DNA of 64,000 bases from Lasioglossum baleicum (taxonomy: Eukaryota > Arthropoda > Insecta > Hymenoptera > Halictidae). The stretch is from contig NW_027469197.1 in NCBI RefSeq assembly GCF_051020765.1, positions 310,001-374,000 of the forward strand, read 5' to 3'. Under the pieces are notes generated by a model, which did not search any database, was not told where the DNA came from, and saw only the letters and a program-made list of their open reading frames with translations. This document shows, piece after piece, positions 32,001 to 49,502 of this stretch. A program made the position numbers and the translations under genes. The number at the start of each line of letters is the position of its first letter. The stretch's first letter is position 1.

Positions 32001-33845
32001 GCATAACGCATAACGCATAACGCATAACGCATAACGCATAACGCATAACGCATAACGCATAACGCTTAACGCATAACGCATAACGCATAACGCATAATGC
32101 ATAACGCATAACGCTTAACGCATTGCCCATAACGCATAACGCATAACGCATCACGCATAACGCATAACGTATAACGCGTAACGCATAACGCATAACGAAT
32201 AACGCATAACGCTTAACGCATAACGCATAACGCATAACGGATAACGCATAACGGATAACGCATAACGCATAACGTATAACGCATAACGCATAACGTATAA
32301 CGCATAACGCATAACGTATAACGCGTAACGCATAACGCATAACGCATAACACATATCGCATAACGCATAACGCATAACGCTTAACGCATAACGCATAACG
32401 CATAACGCATAACGCATAACGCATAACGGATAACGCATAACACATAACGCATATCACATAACGCATAACGCTTAACGCATAACGCTTAACGCATAACGCA
32501 TAACGCATAACGCATAACGCATAACGCATAACGCATAACGCATAACGCATAACGCATAACGCATAACGCATAACGCATAACGCATAACGCATAACGCATA
32601 ACGCATAACGCATAACGCATAACGCATAACGCATAACGCATAACGCATAACGCATAACGCATAACGCATAACGCATAACGCATATCGCATAACGCATAAC
32701 GCATAACGCATAACGCATAACGCATAACGCATAACGCATAACGCATAACGCATAACGCATAACGCATAACGCATAACGCATAACGCATAACGCATAACGC
32801 ATAACGCATAACGCATAACGCATAACGCATAACGCATAACGCATAACGCATAACGCATAACGCATAACGCATAACGCATAACGCATAACGCATAACGCAT
32901 ATCGCATAACGCATAACGCATAACGCATAACGCATAACGCATAACGCATAACGCATAACGCATAACGCATAACGCATAACGCATAACGCATAACGCATAA
33001 CGCATAACGCATAACGGATAACGCATAACGGATAACGCATAACGCATAACGCATAACGCATAACGCGTAACGCATAACGCATAACGCTTAACGCATAACG
33101 CATAACGCATAACGCATAATGCATAACGTATAACGCTTAACGCATTGCCCATAACGCATAACGCATAACGCATCACGCATAACGCATAACGTATAACGCG
33201 TAACGCATAACGCATAACGCATAACACATATCGCATAACGCATAACGCATAACGCTTAACGCATAACGCATAACGCATAACGCATAACGCATAACGCATA
33301 ACGCATAACGCATAACGCTTAACGCATAACGCTTAACGAATAACGCATAACGCATAACGCATAACGCATAACGAATAACGCATAACGCATAACGCATAAC
33401 GCATAACGCATAACGCATAACGCATAACGCATAACGCATAACGCATAACGCATAACGCATAACGCATAACCCATAACGCATAACGCATAACGCATAACGC
33501 ATAACGCATAACGCATAACGCATAACGCATAACGCATAACGCATAACGCATAACGCATAACGCATAACGCATAACGCATAACGCATAACGCATAACGCAT
33601 AACGCATAACGCATAACGCATAACGCATAACGCATAACGCATAACGCATAACGCATAACGCATAACGCATAACGCATAACGCATAACGCATAACGCATAA
33701 CGCATAACGCATAACGCATAACGCATAACGCATAACGCATAACGCATAACGCATAACGCATAACGCATAACGCATAACGCATAACGCATAACGCATAACG
33801 CATAACGCTTAACGCATAACGCATAACGCATAACGCATAATGCAT
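29100..33845. repeat. Higher-order repeat, ~4.7 kb, copy 1
   Basis: Variant strings here recur at 33846-38528. Pairs with matching - strand translations are 29183-29470 with 33894-34181 (offset 4711), 30148-30849 with 34866-35567 (offset 4718) and 31177-31416 with 35902-36141 (offset 4725). All offsets are multiples of 7. A partial relative begins earlier, 27048-28063, offset 2135 to 29183. Within the unit the 95-residue module at 29183 recurs at 32151. Confidence 0.72.
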
Positions 33846-36800
33846 AACGCATAACGCTTAACGCATTGCCCATAACGCATAACGCATAACGCATCACGCA
33901 TAACGCATAACGTATAACGCGTAACGCATAACGCATAACGAATAACGCATAACGCTTAACGCATAACGCATAACGCATAACGGATAACGCATAACGGATA
34001 ACGCATAACGCATAACGTATAACGCATAACGCATAACGTATAACGCATAACGCATAACGTATAACGCGTAACGCATAACGCATAACGCATAACACATATC
34101 GCATAACGCATAACGCATAACGCTTAACGCATAACGCATAACGCATAACGCATAACGCATAACGCATAACGGATAACGCATAACACATAACGCATATCAC
34201 ATAACGCATAACGCTTAACGCATAACGGTTAACGCATAACGCATAACGCATAACGCATAACGCATAACGCATAACGCATAACGCATAACGCATAACGCAT
34301 AACGCATAACGCATAACGCATAACGCATAACGCATAACGCATAACGCATAACGCATAACGCATAACGCATAACGCATAACGCATAACGCATAACGCATAA
34401 CGCATAACGCATAACGCATAACGCATAACGCATAACGCATAACGCATAACGCATAACGCATAACGCATAACGCATATCGCATAACGCATAACGCATAACG
34501 CATAACGCATAACGCATAACGCATAACGCATAACGCATAACGCATAACGCATAACGCATAACGCATAACGCATAACGCATAACGCATAACGCATAACGCA
34601 TAACGCATAACGCATAACGCATAACGGATAACGCATAACGGATAACGCATAACGCATAACGCATAACGCATAACGCGTAACGCATAACGCATAACGCTTA
34701 ACGCATAACGCATAACGCATAACGCATAATGCATAACGTATAACGCTTAACGCATTGCCCATAACGCATAACGCATAACGCATCACGCATAACGCATAAC
34801 GTATAACGCGTAACGCATAACGCATAACGCATAACACATATCGCATAACGCATAACGCATAACGCTTAACGCATAACGCATAACGCATAACGCATAACGC
34901 ATAACGCATAACGCTTAACGCATAACGCATAACGCATAACGCATAATGCATAACGTATAACGCTTAACGCATTGCCCATAACGCATAACGCATAACGCAT
35001 CACGCATAACGCATAACGTATAACGCGTAACGCATAACGCATAACGCATAACACATATCGCATAACGCATAACGCATAACGCTTAACGCATAACGCATAA
35101 CGCATAACGCATAACGCATAACGCATAACGCTTAACGCATAACGCTTAACGAATAACGCATAACGCATAACGCATAACGCATAACGAATAACGCATAACG
35201 CATAACGCATAACGCATAACGCATAACGCATAACGCATAACGCATAACGCATAACGCATAACGCATAACGCATAACGCATAACGCATAACGCATAACGCA
35301 TAACGCATAACGCATAACGCATAACGCATAACGCATAACGCATAACGCATAACGCATAACGCATAACGCATAACGCATAACGCATAACGCATAACGCATA
35401 ACGCATAACGCATAACGTATAACGCATAACGCATAACGTATAACGCGTAACGCATAACGCATAACGCATAACACATATCGCATAACGCTTAACGCATAAC
35501 GCATTACGCATAACGCATAACGCATAACGCATAACGGATAACGCATAACGCATAACGCGTAACGCATAACGCATAACGCTTAACGCATAACGCATAACGC
35601 ATAACGCATAATGCATAACGCATAACGCTTAACGCATTGCCCATAACGCATAACGCATAACGCATCACGCATAACGCATAACGTATAACGCGTAACGCAT
35701 AACGCATAACGCATAACACATATCGCATAACCCATAACGCATAACGCTTAACGCATAACGCATAACGCATAACGCATATCGCATAACGCATAACGCATAA
35801 CGCATAACGCATAACGCATAACGCATAACGCATAACGCATAACGCATAACGCATAACGCATAACGCATAACGCATAACGCATATCGCATAACGCATAACG
35901 CTTAACGCATAACGCTTAACGAATAACGCATAACGCATAACGCATAACGCATAACGGATAACGCATAACGGATAACGCATAACGCATAACGTATAACGCA
36001 TAACGCATAACGTATAACGCGTAACGCATAACGCATAACGCATAACACATATCGCATAACGCTTAACGCATAACGCATTACGCATAACGCATAACGCATA
36101 ACGCATAACGGATAACGCATAACGCATAACGCGTAACGCATAACGCATAACGCTTAACGCATAACGCATAACGCATAACGCATAATGCATAACGCATAAC
36201 GCTTAACGCATTGCCCATAACGCATAACGCATAACGCATCACGCATAACGCATAACGTATAACGCGTAACGCATAACGCATAACGCATAACACATATCGC
36301 ATAACCCATAACGCATAACGCTTAACGCATAACGCATAACGCATAACGCATATCGCATAACGCATAACGCATAACGCATAACGCATAACGCATAACGCAT
36401 AACGCATAACGCATAACGCATAACGCATAACGCATAACGCATAACGCATATCGCATAACGCATAACGCTTAACGCATAACGCTTAACGAATAACGCATAA
36501 CGCATAACGCATAACGCATAACGAATAACGCATAACGCATGACGCATAACGCATAACGCATAACGCATAACGCATAACGCATAACGCATAACGCATAACG
36601 CATAACGCATAACGCATAACGCATAACGCATAACGCATAACGCATAACGCATAACGCATAACGCATAACGCATAACGCATAACGCATAACGCATAACGCA
36701 TAACGCATAACGCATAACGCATAACGCATAACGCATAACGCATAACGCATAACGCATAACGCATAACGCATAACGCATAACGCATAACGCTTAACGCATA

Positions 36801-38528
36801 ACGCATAACGCATAACGCATAATGCATAACGCATAACGCTTAACGCATTGCCCATAACGCATAACGCATAACGCATCACGCATAACGCATAACGTATAAC
36901 GCGTAACGCATAACGCATAACGAATAACGCATAACGCTTAACGCATAACGCATAACGCATAACGGATAACGCATAACGGATAACGCATAACGCATAACGT
37001 ATAACGCATAACGCATAACGTATAACGCATAACGCATAACGTATAACGCGTAACGCATAACGCATAACGCATAACACATATCGCATAACGCATAACGCAT
37101 AACGCTTAACGCATAACGCATAACGCATAACGCATAACGCATAACGCATAACGGATAACGCATAACACATAACGCATATCACATAACGCATAACGCTTAA
37201 CGCATAACGCTTAACGCATAACGCATAACGCATAACGCATAACGCATAACGCATAACGCATAACGCATAACGCATAACGCATAACGCATAACGCATAACG
37301 CATAACGCATAACGCATAACGCATAACGCATAACGCATAACGCATAACGCATAACGCATAACGCATAACGCATAACGCATAACGCATAACGCATAACGCA
37401 TAACGCATAACGCATAACGCATATCGCATAACGCATAACGCATAACGCATAACGCATAACGCATAACGCATAACGCATAACGCATAACGCATAACGCATA
37501 ACGCATAACGCATAACGCATAACGCATAACGCATAACGCATAACGCATAACGCATAACGCATAACGCATAACGCATAACGCATAACGCATAACGCATAAC
37601 GCATAACGCATAACGCATAACGCATATCGCATAACGCATAACGCATAACGCATAACGCATAACGCATAACGCATAACGCATAACGCATAACGCATAACGC
37701 ATAACGCATAACGCATAACGCATAACGCATAACGCATAACGGATAACGCATAACGGATAACGCATAACGCATAACGCATAACGCATAACGCGTAACGCAT
37801 AACGCATAACGCTTAACGCATAACGCATAACGCATAACGCATAATGCATAACGTATAACGCTTAACGCATTGCCCATAACGCATAACGCATAACGCATCA
37901 CGCATAACGCATAACGTATAACGCGTAACGCATAACGCATAACGCATAACACATATCGCATAACGCATAACGCATAACGCTTAACGCATAACGCATAACG
38001 CATAACGCATAACGCATAACGCATAACGCATAACGCATAACGCTTAACGCATAACGCTTAACGAATAACGCATAACGCATAACGCATAACGCATAACGAA
38101 TAACGCATAACGCATAACGCATAACGCATAACGCATAACGCATAACGCATAACGCATAACGCATAACGCATAACGCATAACGCATAACGCATAACCCATA
38201 ACGCATAACGCATAACGCATAACGCATAACGCATAACGCATAACGCATAACGCATAACGCATAACGCATAACGCATAACGCATAACGCATAACGCATAAC
38301 GCATAACGCATAACGCATAACGCATAACGCATAACGCATAACGCATAACGCATAACGCATAACGCATAACGCATAACGCATAACGCATAACGCATAACGC
38401 ATAACGCATAACGCATAACGCATAACGCATAACGCATAACGCATAACGCATAACGCATAACGCATAACGCATAACGCATAACGCATAACGCATAACGCAT
38501 AACGCATAACGCATAACGCATAACGCAT
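33846..38528. repeat. Higher-order repeat, ~4.7 kb, copy 2
   Basis: Second copy of the 29100-33845 unit. The match is near-exact over most of its length (32486-33124 against 37211-37849, offset 4725). A 42-bp shortening lies between 38058 and 38528 relative to 33333-33845. One CATATCGC variant (32681 against 37420) is displaced by 14 bp with compensation further on, which looks like a local copy-number change on each side. Confidence 0.7.
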
Positions 38529-40316
38529 AACGCATAACGCTTAACGCATAACGCATAACGCATAACGCATAATGCATAACGCATAACGCTTAACGCATTG
38601 CCCATAACGCATAACGCATAACGCATCACGCATAACGCATAACGTATAACGCGTAACGCATAACGCATAACGAATAACGCATAACGCTTAACGCATAACG
38701 CATAACGCATAACGCATAACGGATAACGCATAACGGATAACGCATAACGCATAACGTATAACGCATAACGCATAACGTATAACGCGTAACGCATAACGCA
38801 TAACGCATAACACATATCGCATAACGCTTAACGCATAACGCATTACGCATAACGCATAACGCATAACGCATAACGGATAACGCATAACGCATAACGCGTA
38901 ACGCATAACGCATAACGCTTAACGCATAACGCATAACGCATAACGCATAATGCATAACGCATAACGCTTAACGCATTGCCCATAACGCATAACGCATAAC
39001 GCATCACGCATAACGCATAACGTATAACGCGTAACGCATAACGCATAACGCATAACACATATCGCATAACCCATAACGCATAACGCTTAACGCATAACGC
39101 ATGACGCATAACGCATATCGCATAACGCATAACGCATAACGCATAACGCATAACGCATAACGCATAACGCATAACGCATAACGCATAACGCATAACGCAT
39201 AACGCATAACGCATAACGCATAACGCATAACGCATAACGCATAACGCATATCGCATAACGCATAACGCTTAACGCATAACGCTTAACGAATAACGCATAA
39301 CGCATAACGCATAACGCATAACGAATAACGCATAACGCATGACGCATAACGCATAACGCATAACGCATAACGCATAACGCATAACGCATAACGCATAACG
39401 CATAACGCATAACGCATAACGCATAACGCATAACGCATAACGCATAACGCATAACGCATAACGCATAACGCATAACGCATAACGCATAACGCATAACGCA
39501 TAACGCATAACGCATAACGCATAACGCATAACGCATAACGCATAACGCATAACGCATAACGCATAACGCATAACGCTTAACGCATAACGCATAACGCATA
39601 ACGCATAACACATATCGCATATCGCATAACGCATAACGCATAACGCTTAACGCATAACGCATAACGCATAACGCATAACGCATAACGCATAACGGATAAC
39701 GCATAACACATAACGCATATCACATAACGCATAACGCTTAACGCATAACGCTTAACGCATAACGCATAACGCATAACGCATAACGCATAACGCATAACGC
39801 ATAACGCATAACGCATAACGCATAACGCATAACGCATAACGCATAACGCATAACGCATAACGCATAACGCATAACGCATAACGCATAACGCATAACGCAT
39901 AACGCATAACGCATAACGCATAACGCATAACGCATAACGCATAACGTATATCGCATAACGCATAACGCATAACGCATAACGCATAACGCATAACGCATAA
40001 CGCATAACGCATAACGCATAACGCATAACGCATAACGCATAACGCATAACGCATAACGCATAACGCATAACGCATAACGCATAACGCATAACGCATAACG
40101 CTTAACGCATAACGCCTAACGCATAACGCGTAACGCATAATGCATAACGCATAACGCTTAACGCATAGCCCATAACGCATAACGCATAACGCATCGTGCA
40201 TAACGCATAACGGATAACGCATAACGCATAACGCATAACGCATAACGGATAACGCATAACGCATAAGCATAACGCATAACGCATAACGCATAACGCATAA
40301 CACATAACGCATAACG

Positions 40317-40331
40317 TTCAATGAAAAAGTC
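40317..40331 (+). repeat. 15-base non-heptamer motif in the satellite, copy 3
   Basis: Identical motif with the same left context (CACATAACGCATAACG) and right context (CATAACGG) as copy 1. It lies in copy 1 of the 6.2-kb repeat. Confidence 0.9.
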
Positions 40332-43315
40332 ATAACGCATAACGGATAACGCATAACGCATAACGCATAACGCATAACGCATAACGCAAAACGCATAACG
40401 CATAACGCATAACGCATAACGCATAACGCATAACGCATAACGCATAACGCATAACGCATAACGCATAACGCATAACGCATAACGCATAACGCATAACGCA
40501 TAACGCATAACGCATAACGCATAACGCATAACGCATAACGCATAACGCATAACGCATAACGCATAACGCATAACGCATAACGCATAACGCATAACGCATA
40601 ACGCATAACGCATAACGCATAACGCATAACGCATAACGCATAACGCATAACGCATAACGCATAACGCATAACGCATAACGCATAACGCATAACGCATAAC
40701 GCATAACGCATAACGCATAACGCATAACGCATAACGCATAACGCATAACGCATAACGCATAACGCATAACGCATAACGCATGACGCATAACGCATAACGC
40801 ATAACGCATAACGCATAACGCATAATGCATAACGCATAACGATAACGCTTATCGCATAGCCCATAACGCATAACGCATAACGCATCACGCATAACGCATA
40901 ACGTATAACGCGTAACGCATAACGCATAACGAATAACGCATAACGCTTAACGCATAACGCATAACGCATAACGGATAACGCATAACGGATAACGCATAAC
41001 GCATAACGTATAACGCATAACGCATAACGTATAACGCGTAACGCATAACGCATAACGCATAACACATATCGCATAACGCATAACGCATAACGCTTAACGC
41101 ATAACGCATAACGCATAACGCATAACGGATAACGCATAACACATAACGCATATCACATAACGCATAACGCTTAACGCATAACGCTTAACGCATAACGCAT
41201 AACGCATAACGCATAACGCATAACGCATAACGCTTAACGCATAACGCATAACGCATAACGCATAACGCATAACGCATAACGCATAACGCATAACGCATAA
41301 CGCATAACGCATAACGCATAACGCATAACGCATAACGCATAACGCATAACGCATAACGCATAACGCATAACGCATAACGCATAACGCATAACGCATAACG
41401 CATAACGCATAACGCATAACGCATAACGCATAACGCATAACGCATAACGCATAACGCATAACGCATAACGCATAACGCATAACGCATAACGCATAACGCA
41501 TAACGCATAACGCTTAACGCATAACGCCTAACGCATAACGCTTAACGCATAGCCCATAACGCATAACGCATAACGCATCGCGCATAACGCATAACGGATA
41601 ACGCATAACGCATAACGCATAACGCATAACGGATAACGCATAACGCATAAGCATAACGCATAACGAATAACGCATAACGCATAACCCATAACGCATAACG
41701 CATAACGCATCACGCATAACGCATAACGTATAACGCGTAACGCATAACGCATAACGCATAACACATATCGCATAACGCATAACGCTTAACGCTTAACGCA
41801 TAACGCATAACGCATAACGCATAACGCATAACGCATAACGCATAACGCATAACGCATAACGCATAACGCATAACGCATAACGCATAACGCATAACGCATA
41901 ACGCATTACGCATAACGCATAACGCATAACGCATAACGCATAACGCATATCGCATAACGCATAACGCTTAACGCATAACGCTTAACGAATAACGCATAAC
42001 GCATAACGCATAACGCATAACGAATAACGCATAACGCATAACGCATAACGCATAACGCATAACGCATAACGCATAACGCATAACGCATAACGCATAACGC
42101 ATAACGCATAACGCATAACGCATAACGCATAACGCATAACGCATAACGCATAACGCATAACGCATAACGCATAACGCATAACGCATAACGCATAACGCAT
42201 AACGCATAACGCATAACGCATAACGCATAACGCATAACGCATAACGCATAACGCATAACGCATAACGCATAACGCATAACGCATAACGCATAACGCATAA
42301 CGCATAACGCATAACGCATAACGCATAACGCATAACGCATAACGCATAACGCATAACGCATAACGCATAACGCATAACGCATGACGCATAACGCATAACG
42401 CATAACGCATAACGCATAACGCATAATGCATAACGCATAACGATAACGCTTATCGCATAGCCCATAACTCATAACGCATAACGCATCACGCATAACGCAT
42501 AACGTATAACGCGTAACGCATAACGCATAACGAATAACGCATAACGCTTAACGCATAACGCATAACGCATAACGGATAACGCATAACGGATAACGCATAA
42601 CGCATAACGTATAACGCATAACGCATAACGTATAACGCGTAACGCATAACGCATAACGCATAACACATATCGCATAACGCATAACGCATAACGCTTAACG
42701 CATAACGCATAACGCATAACGCATAACGGATAACGCATAACACATAACGCATATCACATAACGCATAACGCTTAACGCATAACGCTTAACGCATAACGCA
42801 TAACGCATAACGCATAACGCATAACGCATAACGCTTAACGCATAACGCATAACGCATAACGCATAACGCATAACGCATAACGCATAACGCATAACGCATA
42901 ACGCATAACGCATAACGCATAACGCATAACGCATAACGCATAACGCATAACGCATAACGCATAACGCATAACGCATAACGCATAACGCATAACGCATAAC
43001 GCATAACGCATAACGCATAACGCATAACGCATAACGCATAACGCATAACGCATAACGCTTAACGCATAACGCCTAACGCATAACGCGTAACGCATAATGC
43101 ATAACGCATAACGCTTAACGCATAGCCCATAACGCATAACGCATAACGCATCGCGCATAACGCATAACGGATAACGCATAACGCATAACGCATAACGCAT
43201 AACGGATAACGCATAACGCATAAGCATAACGCATAACGAATAACGCATAACGCATAACCCAGAACGCATAACGCATAACGCATAACGCATAACGCATAAC
43301 ACATAACGCATAACG

Positions 43316-43330
43316 TTCAATGAAAAAGTC
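43316..43330 (+). repeat. 15-base non-heptamer motif in the satellite, copy 4
   Basis: Identical motif and contexts. It is preceded at 43259 by the CCCAGAACG variant, as at copies 1, 5, 6 and 7. Confidence 0.9.
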
Positions 43331-44845
43331 ATAACGCATAACGGATAACGCATAACGCATAACGCATAACGCATAACGCATAACGCATAACGCAAAACGC
43401 ATAACGCATAACGCATAACGCATAACGCATAACGCATAACGCATAACGCATAACGGATAACGCATAACGCATAACGCGTAACGCATAACGCATAACGCTT
43501 AACGCATAACGCATAACGCATAACGCATAATGCATAACGCATAACGCTTAACGCATTGCCCATAACGCATAACGCATAACGCATCACGCATAACGCATAA
43601 CGTATAACGCGTAACGCATAACGCATAACGCATAACACATATCGCATAACCCATAACGCATAACGCTTAACGCATAACGCATAACGCATAATGCATAACG
43701 CATAACGATAACGCTTATCGCATAGCCCATAACGCATAACGCATAACGCATCACGCATAACGCATAACGTATAACGCGTAACGCATAACGCATAACGAAT
43801 AACGCATAACGCTTAACGCATAACGCATAACGCATAACGCATAACGCATAACGCATAACGCATAACGCATAACGCATAACGCATAACGCATAACGCATAA
43901 CGCATAACGCATGACGCATAACGCATAACGCATAACGCATAACGCATAACGCATAATGCATAACGCATAACGATAACGCTTATCGCATAGCCCATAACGC
44001 ATAACGCATAACGCATCACGCATAACGCATAACGTATAACGCGTAACGCATAACGCATAACGAATAACGCATAACGCTTAACGCATAACGCATAACGCAT
44101 AACGGATAACGCATAACGGATAACGCATAACGCATAACGTATAACGCATAACGCATAACGTATAACGCGTAACGCATAACGCATAACGCATAACACATAT
44201 CGCATAACGCATAACGCATAACGCTTAACGCATAACGCATAACGCATAACGCATAACGGATAACGCATAACACATAACGCATATCACATAACGCATAACG
44301 CTTAACGCATAACGCTTAACGCATAACGCATAACGCATAACGCATAACGCATAACGCATAACGCTTAACGCATAACGCATAACGCATAACGCATAACGCA
44401 TAACGCATAACGCATAACGCATAACGCATAACGCATAACGCATAACGCATAACGCATAACGCATAACGCATAACGCATAACGCATAACGCATAACGCATA
44501 ACGCATAACGCATAACGCATAACGCATAACGCATAACGCATAACGCATAACGCATAACGCATAACGCATAACGCATAACGCATAACGCTTAACGCATAAC
44601 GCCTAACGCATAACGCGTAACGCATAATGCATAACGCATAACGCTTAACGCATAGCCCATAACGCATAACGCATAACGCATCGCGCATAACGCATAACGG
44701 ATAACGCATAACGCATAACGCATAACGCATAACGGATAACGCATAACGCATAAGCATAACGCATAACGAATAACGCATAACGCATAACCCAGAACGCATA
44801 ACGCATAACGCATAACGCATAACGCATAACACATAACGCATAACG

Positions 44846-44860
44846 TTCAATGAAAAAGTC
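44846..44860 (+). repeat. 15-base non-heptamer motif in the satellite, copy 5
   Basis: Identical motif, exactly 1530 bp after copy 4, as a product of the 1530-bp tandem duplication. Confidence 0.9.
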
Positions 44861-46468
44861 ATAACGCATAACGGATAACGCATAACGCATAACGCATAAC
44901 GCATAACGCATAACGCAAAACGCATAACGCATAACGCATAACGCATAACGCATAACGCATAACGCATAACGCATAACGGATAACGCATAACGCATAACGC
45001 GTAACGCATAACGCATAACGCTTAACGCATAACGCATAACGCATAACGCATAATGCATAACGCATAACGCTTAACGCATTGCCCATAACGCATAACGCAT
45101 AACGCATCACGCATAACGCATAACGTATAACGCGTAACGCATAACGCATAACGCATAACACATATCGCATAACCCATAACGCATAACGCTTAACGCATAA
45201 CGCATAACGCATAACGCATATCGCATAACGCATAACGCATAACGCATAACGCATAACGCATAACGCATAACGCATAACGCATAACGCATAACGCATAACG
45301 CATAACGCATAACGCATAACGCATAACGCATAACGCATATCGCATAACGCATAACGCTTAACGCATAACGCTTAACGAATAACGCATAACGCATAACGCA
45401 TAACGCATAACGAATAACGCATAACGCATGACGCATAACGCATAACGCATAACGCATAACGCATAACGCATAACGCATAACGCATAACGCATAACGCATA
45501 ACGCATAACGCATAACGCATAACGCATAACGCATAACGCATAACGCATAACGCATAACGCATAACGCATAACGCATAACGCATAACGCATAACGCATAAC
45601 GCATAACGCATAACGCATAACGCATAACGCATAACGCATAACGCATAACGCTTAACGCATAACGCATAACGCATAACGCATAACGCATAACGCATAACGG
45701 ATAACGCATAACACATAACGCATATCACATAACGCATAACGCTTAACGCATAACGCTTAACGCATAACGCATAACGCATAACGCATAACGCATAACGCAT
45801 AACGCATAACGCATAACGCATAACGCATAACGCATAACGCATAACGCATAACGCATAACGCATAACGCATAACGCATAACGCATAACGCATAACGCATAA
45901 CACATAACGCATAACGCCTAACGCATAACGCGTAACGCATAATGCATAACGCATAACGCTTAACGCATAACGCATAACGCATAACGCATAACGCATAACG
46001 CATAACGGATAACGCATAACACATAACGCATATCACATAACGCATAACGCTTAACGCATAACGCTTAACGCATAACGCATAACGCATAACGCATAACGCA
46101 TAACGCATAACGCATAACGCATAACGCATAACGCATAACGCATAACGCATAACGCATAACGCATAACGCATAACGCATAACGCATAACGCATAACGCATA
46201 ACGCATAACGCTTAACGCATAACGCCTAACGCATAACGCGTAACGCATAATGCATAACGCATAACGCTTAACGCATAGCCCATAACGCATAACGCATAAC
46301 GCATCGTGCATAACGCATAACGGATAACGCATAACGCATAACGCATAACGCATAACGGATAACGCATAACGCATAAGCATAACGCATAACGAATAACGCA
46401 TAACGCATAACCCAGAACGCATAACGCATAACGCATAACGCATAACGCATAACACATAACGCATAACG

Positions 46469-46483
46469 TTCAATGAAAAAGTC
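46469..46483 (+). repeat. 15-base non-heptamer motif in the satellite, copy 6
   Basis: Identical motif and context, in copy 2 of the 6.2-kb repeat, pairing with copy 3. Confidence 0.9.
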
Positions 46484-49400
46484 ATAACGCATAACGGATA
46501 ACGCATAACGCATAACGCATAACGCATAACGCATAACGCATAACGCAAAACGCATAACGCATAACGCATAACGCATAACGCATAACGCATAACGCATAAC
46601 GCATAACGCATAACGCATAACGCATAACGCATAACGCATAACGCATAACGCATAACGCATAACGCATAACGCATAACGCATAACGCATAACGCATAACGC
46701 ATAACGCATAACGCATAACGCATAACGCATAACGCATAACGCATAACGCATAACGCATAACGCATAACGCATAACGCATAACGCATAACGCATAACGCAT
46801 AACGCATAACGCATAACGCATAACGCATAACGCATAACGCATAACGCATAACGCATAACGCATAACGCATAACGCATAACGCATAACGCATAACGCATAA
46901 CGCATAACGCATAACGCATAACGCATAACGCATAACGCATAACGCATAACGCATAACGCATAACGCATAACGCATAACGCATAACGCATAACGCATAACG
47001 CATAACGCATAACGCATAACGCATAACGCATAACGCATAACGCATAACGCATAACGCATGACGCATAACGCATAACGCATAACGCATAACGCATAACGCA
47101 TAATGCATAACGCATAACGATAACGCTTATCGCATAGCCCATAACGCATAACGCATAACGCATCACGCATAACGCATAACGTATAACGCGTAACGCATAA
47201 CGCATAACGAATAACGCATAACGCTTAACGCATAACGCATAACGCATAACGGATAACGCATAACGGATAACGCATAACGCATAACGTATAACGCATAACG
47301 CATAACGTATAACGCGTAACGCATAACGCATAACGCATAACACATATCGCATAACGCATAACGCATAACGCTTAACGCATAACGCATAACGCATAACGCA
47401 TAACGGATAACGCATAACACATAACGCATATCACATAACGCATAACGCTTAACGCATAACGCTTAACGCATAACGCATAACGCATAACGCATAACGCATA
47501 ACGCATAACGCATAACGCTTAACGCATAACGCATAACGCATAACGCATAACGCATAACGCATAACGCATAACGCATAACGCATAACGCATAACGCATAAC
47601 GCATAACGCATAACGCATAACGCATAACGCATAACGCATAACGCATAACGCATAACGCATAACGCATAACGCATAACGCATAACGCATAACGCATAACGC
47701 ATAACGCATAACGCATAACGCATAACGCTTAACGCATAACGCCTAACGCATAACGCTTAACGCATAGCCCATAACGCATAACGCATAACGCATAGCGCAT
47801 AACGCATAACGGATAACGCATAACGCATAACGCATAACGCATAACGGATAACGCATAACGCATAAGCATAACGCATAACGAATAACGCATAACGCATAAC
47901 CCATAACGCATAACGCATAACGCATCACGCATAACGCATAACGTATAACGCGTAACGCATAACGCATAACGCATAACACATATCGCATAACGCATAACGC
48001 TTAACGCTTAACGCATAACGCATAACGCATAACGCATAACGCATAACGCATAACGCATAACGCATAACGCATAACGCATAACGCATAACGCATAACGCAT
48101 AACGCATAACGCATAACGCATAACGCATAACGCATAACGCATAACGCATAACGCATAACGCATAACGCATAACGCATAACGCATATCGCATAACGCATAA
48201 CGCTTAACGCATAACGCTTAACGAATAACGCATAACGCATAACGCATAACGCATAACGAATAACGCATAACGCATAACGCATAACGCATAACGCATAACG
48301 CATAACGCATAACGCATAACGCATAACGCATAACGCATAACGCATAACGCATAACGCATAACGCATAACGCATAACGCATAACGCATAACGCATAACGCA
48401 TAACGCATAACGCATAACGCATAACGCATAACGCATAACGCATAACGCATAACGCATAACGCATAACGCATAACGCATAACGCATAACGCATAACGCATA
48501 ACGCATAACGCATAACGCATAACGCATAACGCATAACGCATAACGCATAACGCATAACGCATAACGCATGACGCATAACGCATAACGCATAACGCATAAC
48601 GCATAACGCATAATGCATAACGCATAACGATAACGCTTATCGCATAGCCCATAACGCATAACGCATAACGCATCACGCATAACGCATAACGTATAACGCG
48701 TAACGCATAACGCATAACGAATAACGCATAACGCTTAACGCATAACGCATAACGCATAACGGATAACGCATAACGGATAACGCATAACGCATAACGTATA
48801 ACGCATAACGCATAACGTATAACGCGTAACGCATAACGCATAACGCATAACACATATCGCATAACGCATAACGCATAACGCTTAACGCATAACGCATAAC
48901 GCATAACGCATAACGGATAACGCATAACACATAACGCATATCACATAACGCATAACGCTTAACGCATAACGCTTAACGCATAACGCATAACGCATAACGC
49001 ATAACGCATAACGCATAACGCTTAACGCATAACGCATAACGCATAACGCATAACGCATAACGCATAACGCATAACGCATAACGCATAACGCATAACGCAT
49101 AACGCATAACGCATAACGCATAACGCATAACGCATAACGCATAACGCATAACGCATAACGCATAACGCATAACGCATAACGCATAACGCATAACGCATAA
49201 CGCATAACGCATAACGCATAACGCATAACGCATAACGCATAACGCTTAACGCATAACGCCTAACGCATAACGCGTAACGCATAATGCATAACGCATAACG
49301 CTTAACGCATAGCCCATAACGCATAACGCATAACGCATCGCGCATAACGCATAACGGATAACGCATAACGCATAACGCATAACGCATAACGGATAACGCA

Positions 49401-49502
49401 TAACGCATAAGCATAACGCATAACGAATAACGCATAACGCATAACCCAGAACGCATAACGCATAACGCATAACGCATAACGCATAACACATAACGCATAA
49501 CG

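Larger units (their letters stand above)
42486..45545. repeat. 1530-bp tandem duplication within the satellite
   Basis: 42486-42752 matches 44016-44282 and 43059-43304 matches 44589-44834, both at offset 1530. The 15-base motif copies at 43316 and 44846 are also 1530 apart. 1530 is 4 more than a multiple of 7, so the unit contains several phase-shifting indels (the ATAAGC slips, the CGATAACG slips) that were copied with it. Confidence 0.7.
40090..46195. repeat. Higher-order repeat, ~6.2 kb, copy 1
   Basis: This block pairs with 46196-52240: 40158 with 46268 (offset 6110), 41514 with 47729 (6215), and 42486 with 48673 and 43059 with 49246 (both 6187). The embedded 15-base motif at 43316 pairs with 49503 at the same 6187 offset. 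It contains the smaller 1530-bp tandem duplication listed separately. Edges are approximate. Confidence 0.65.
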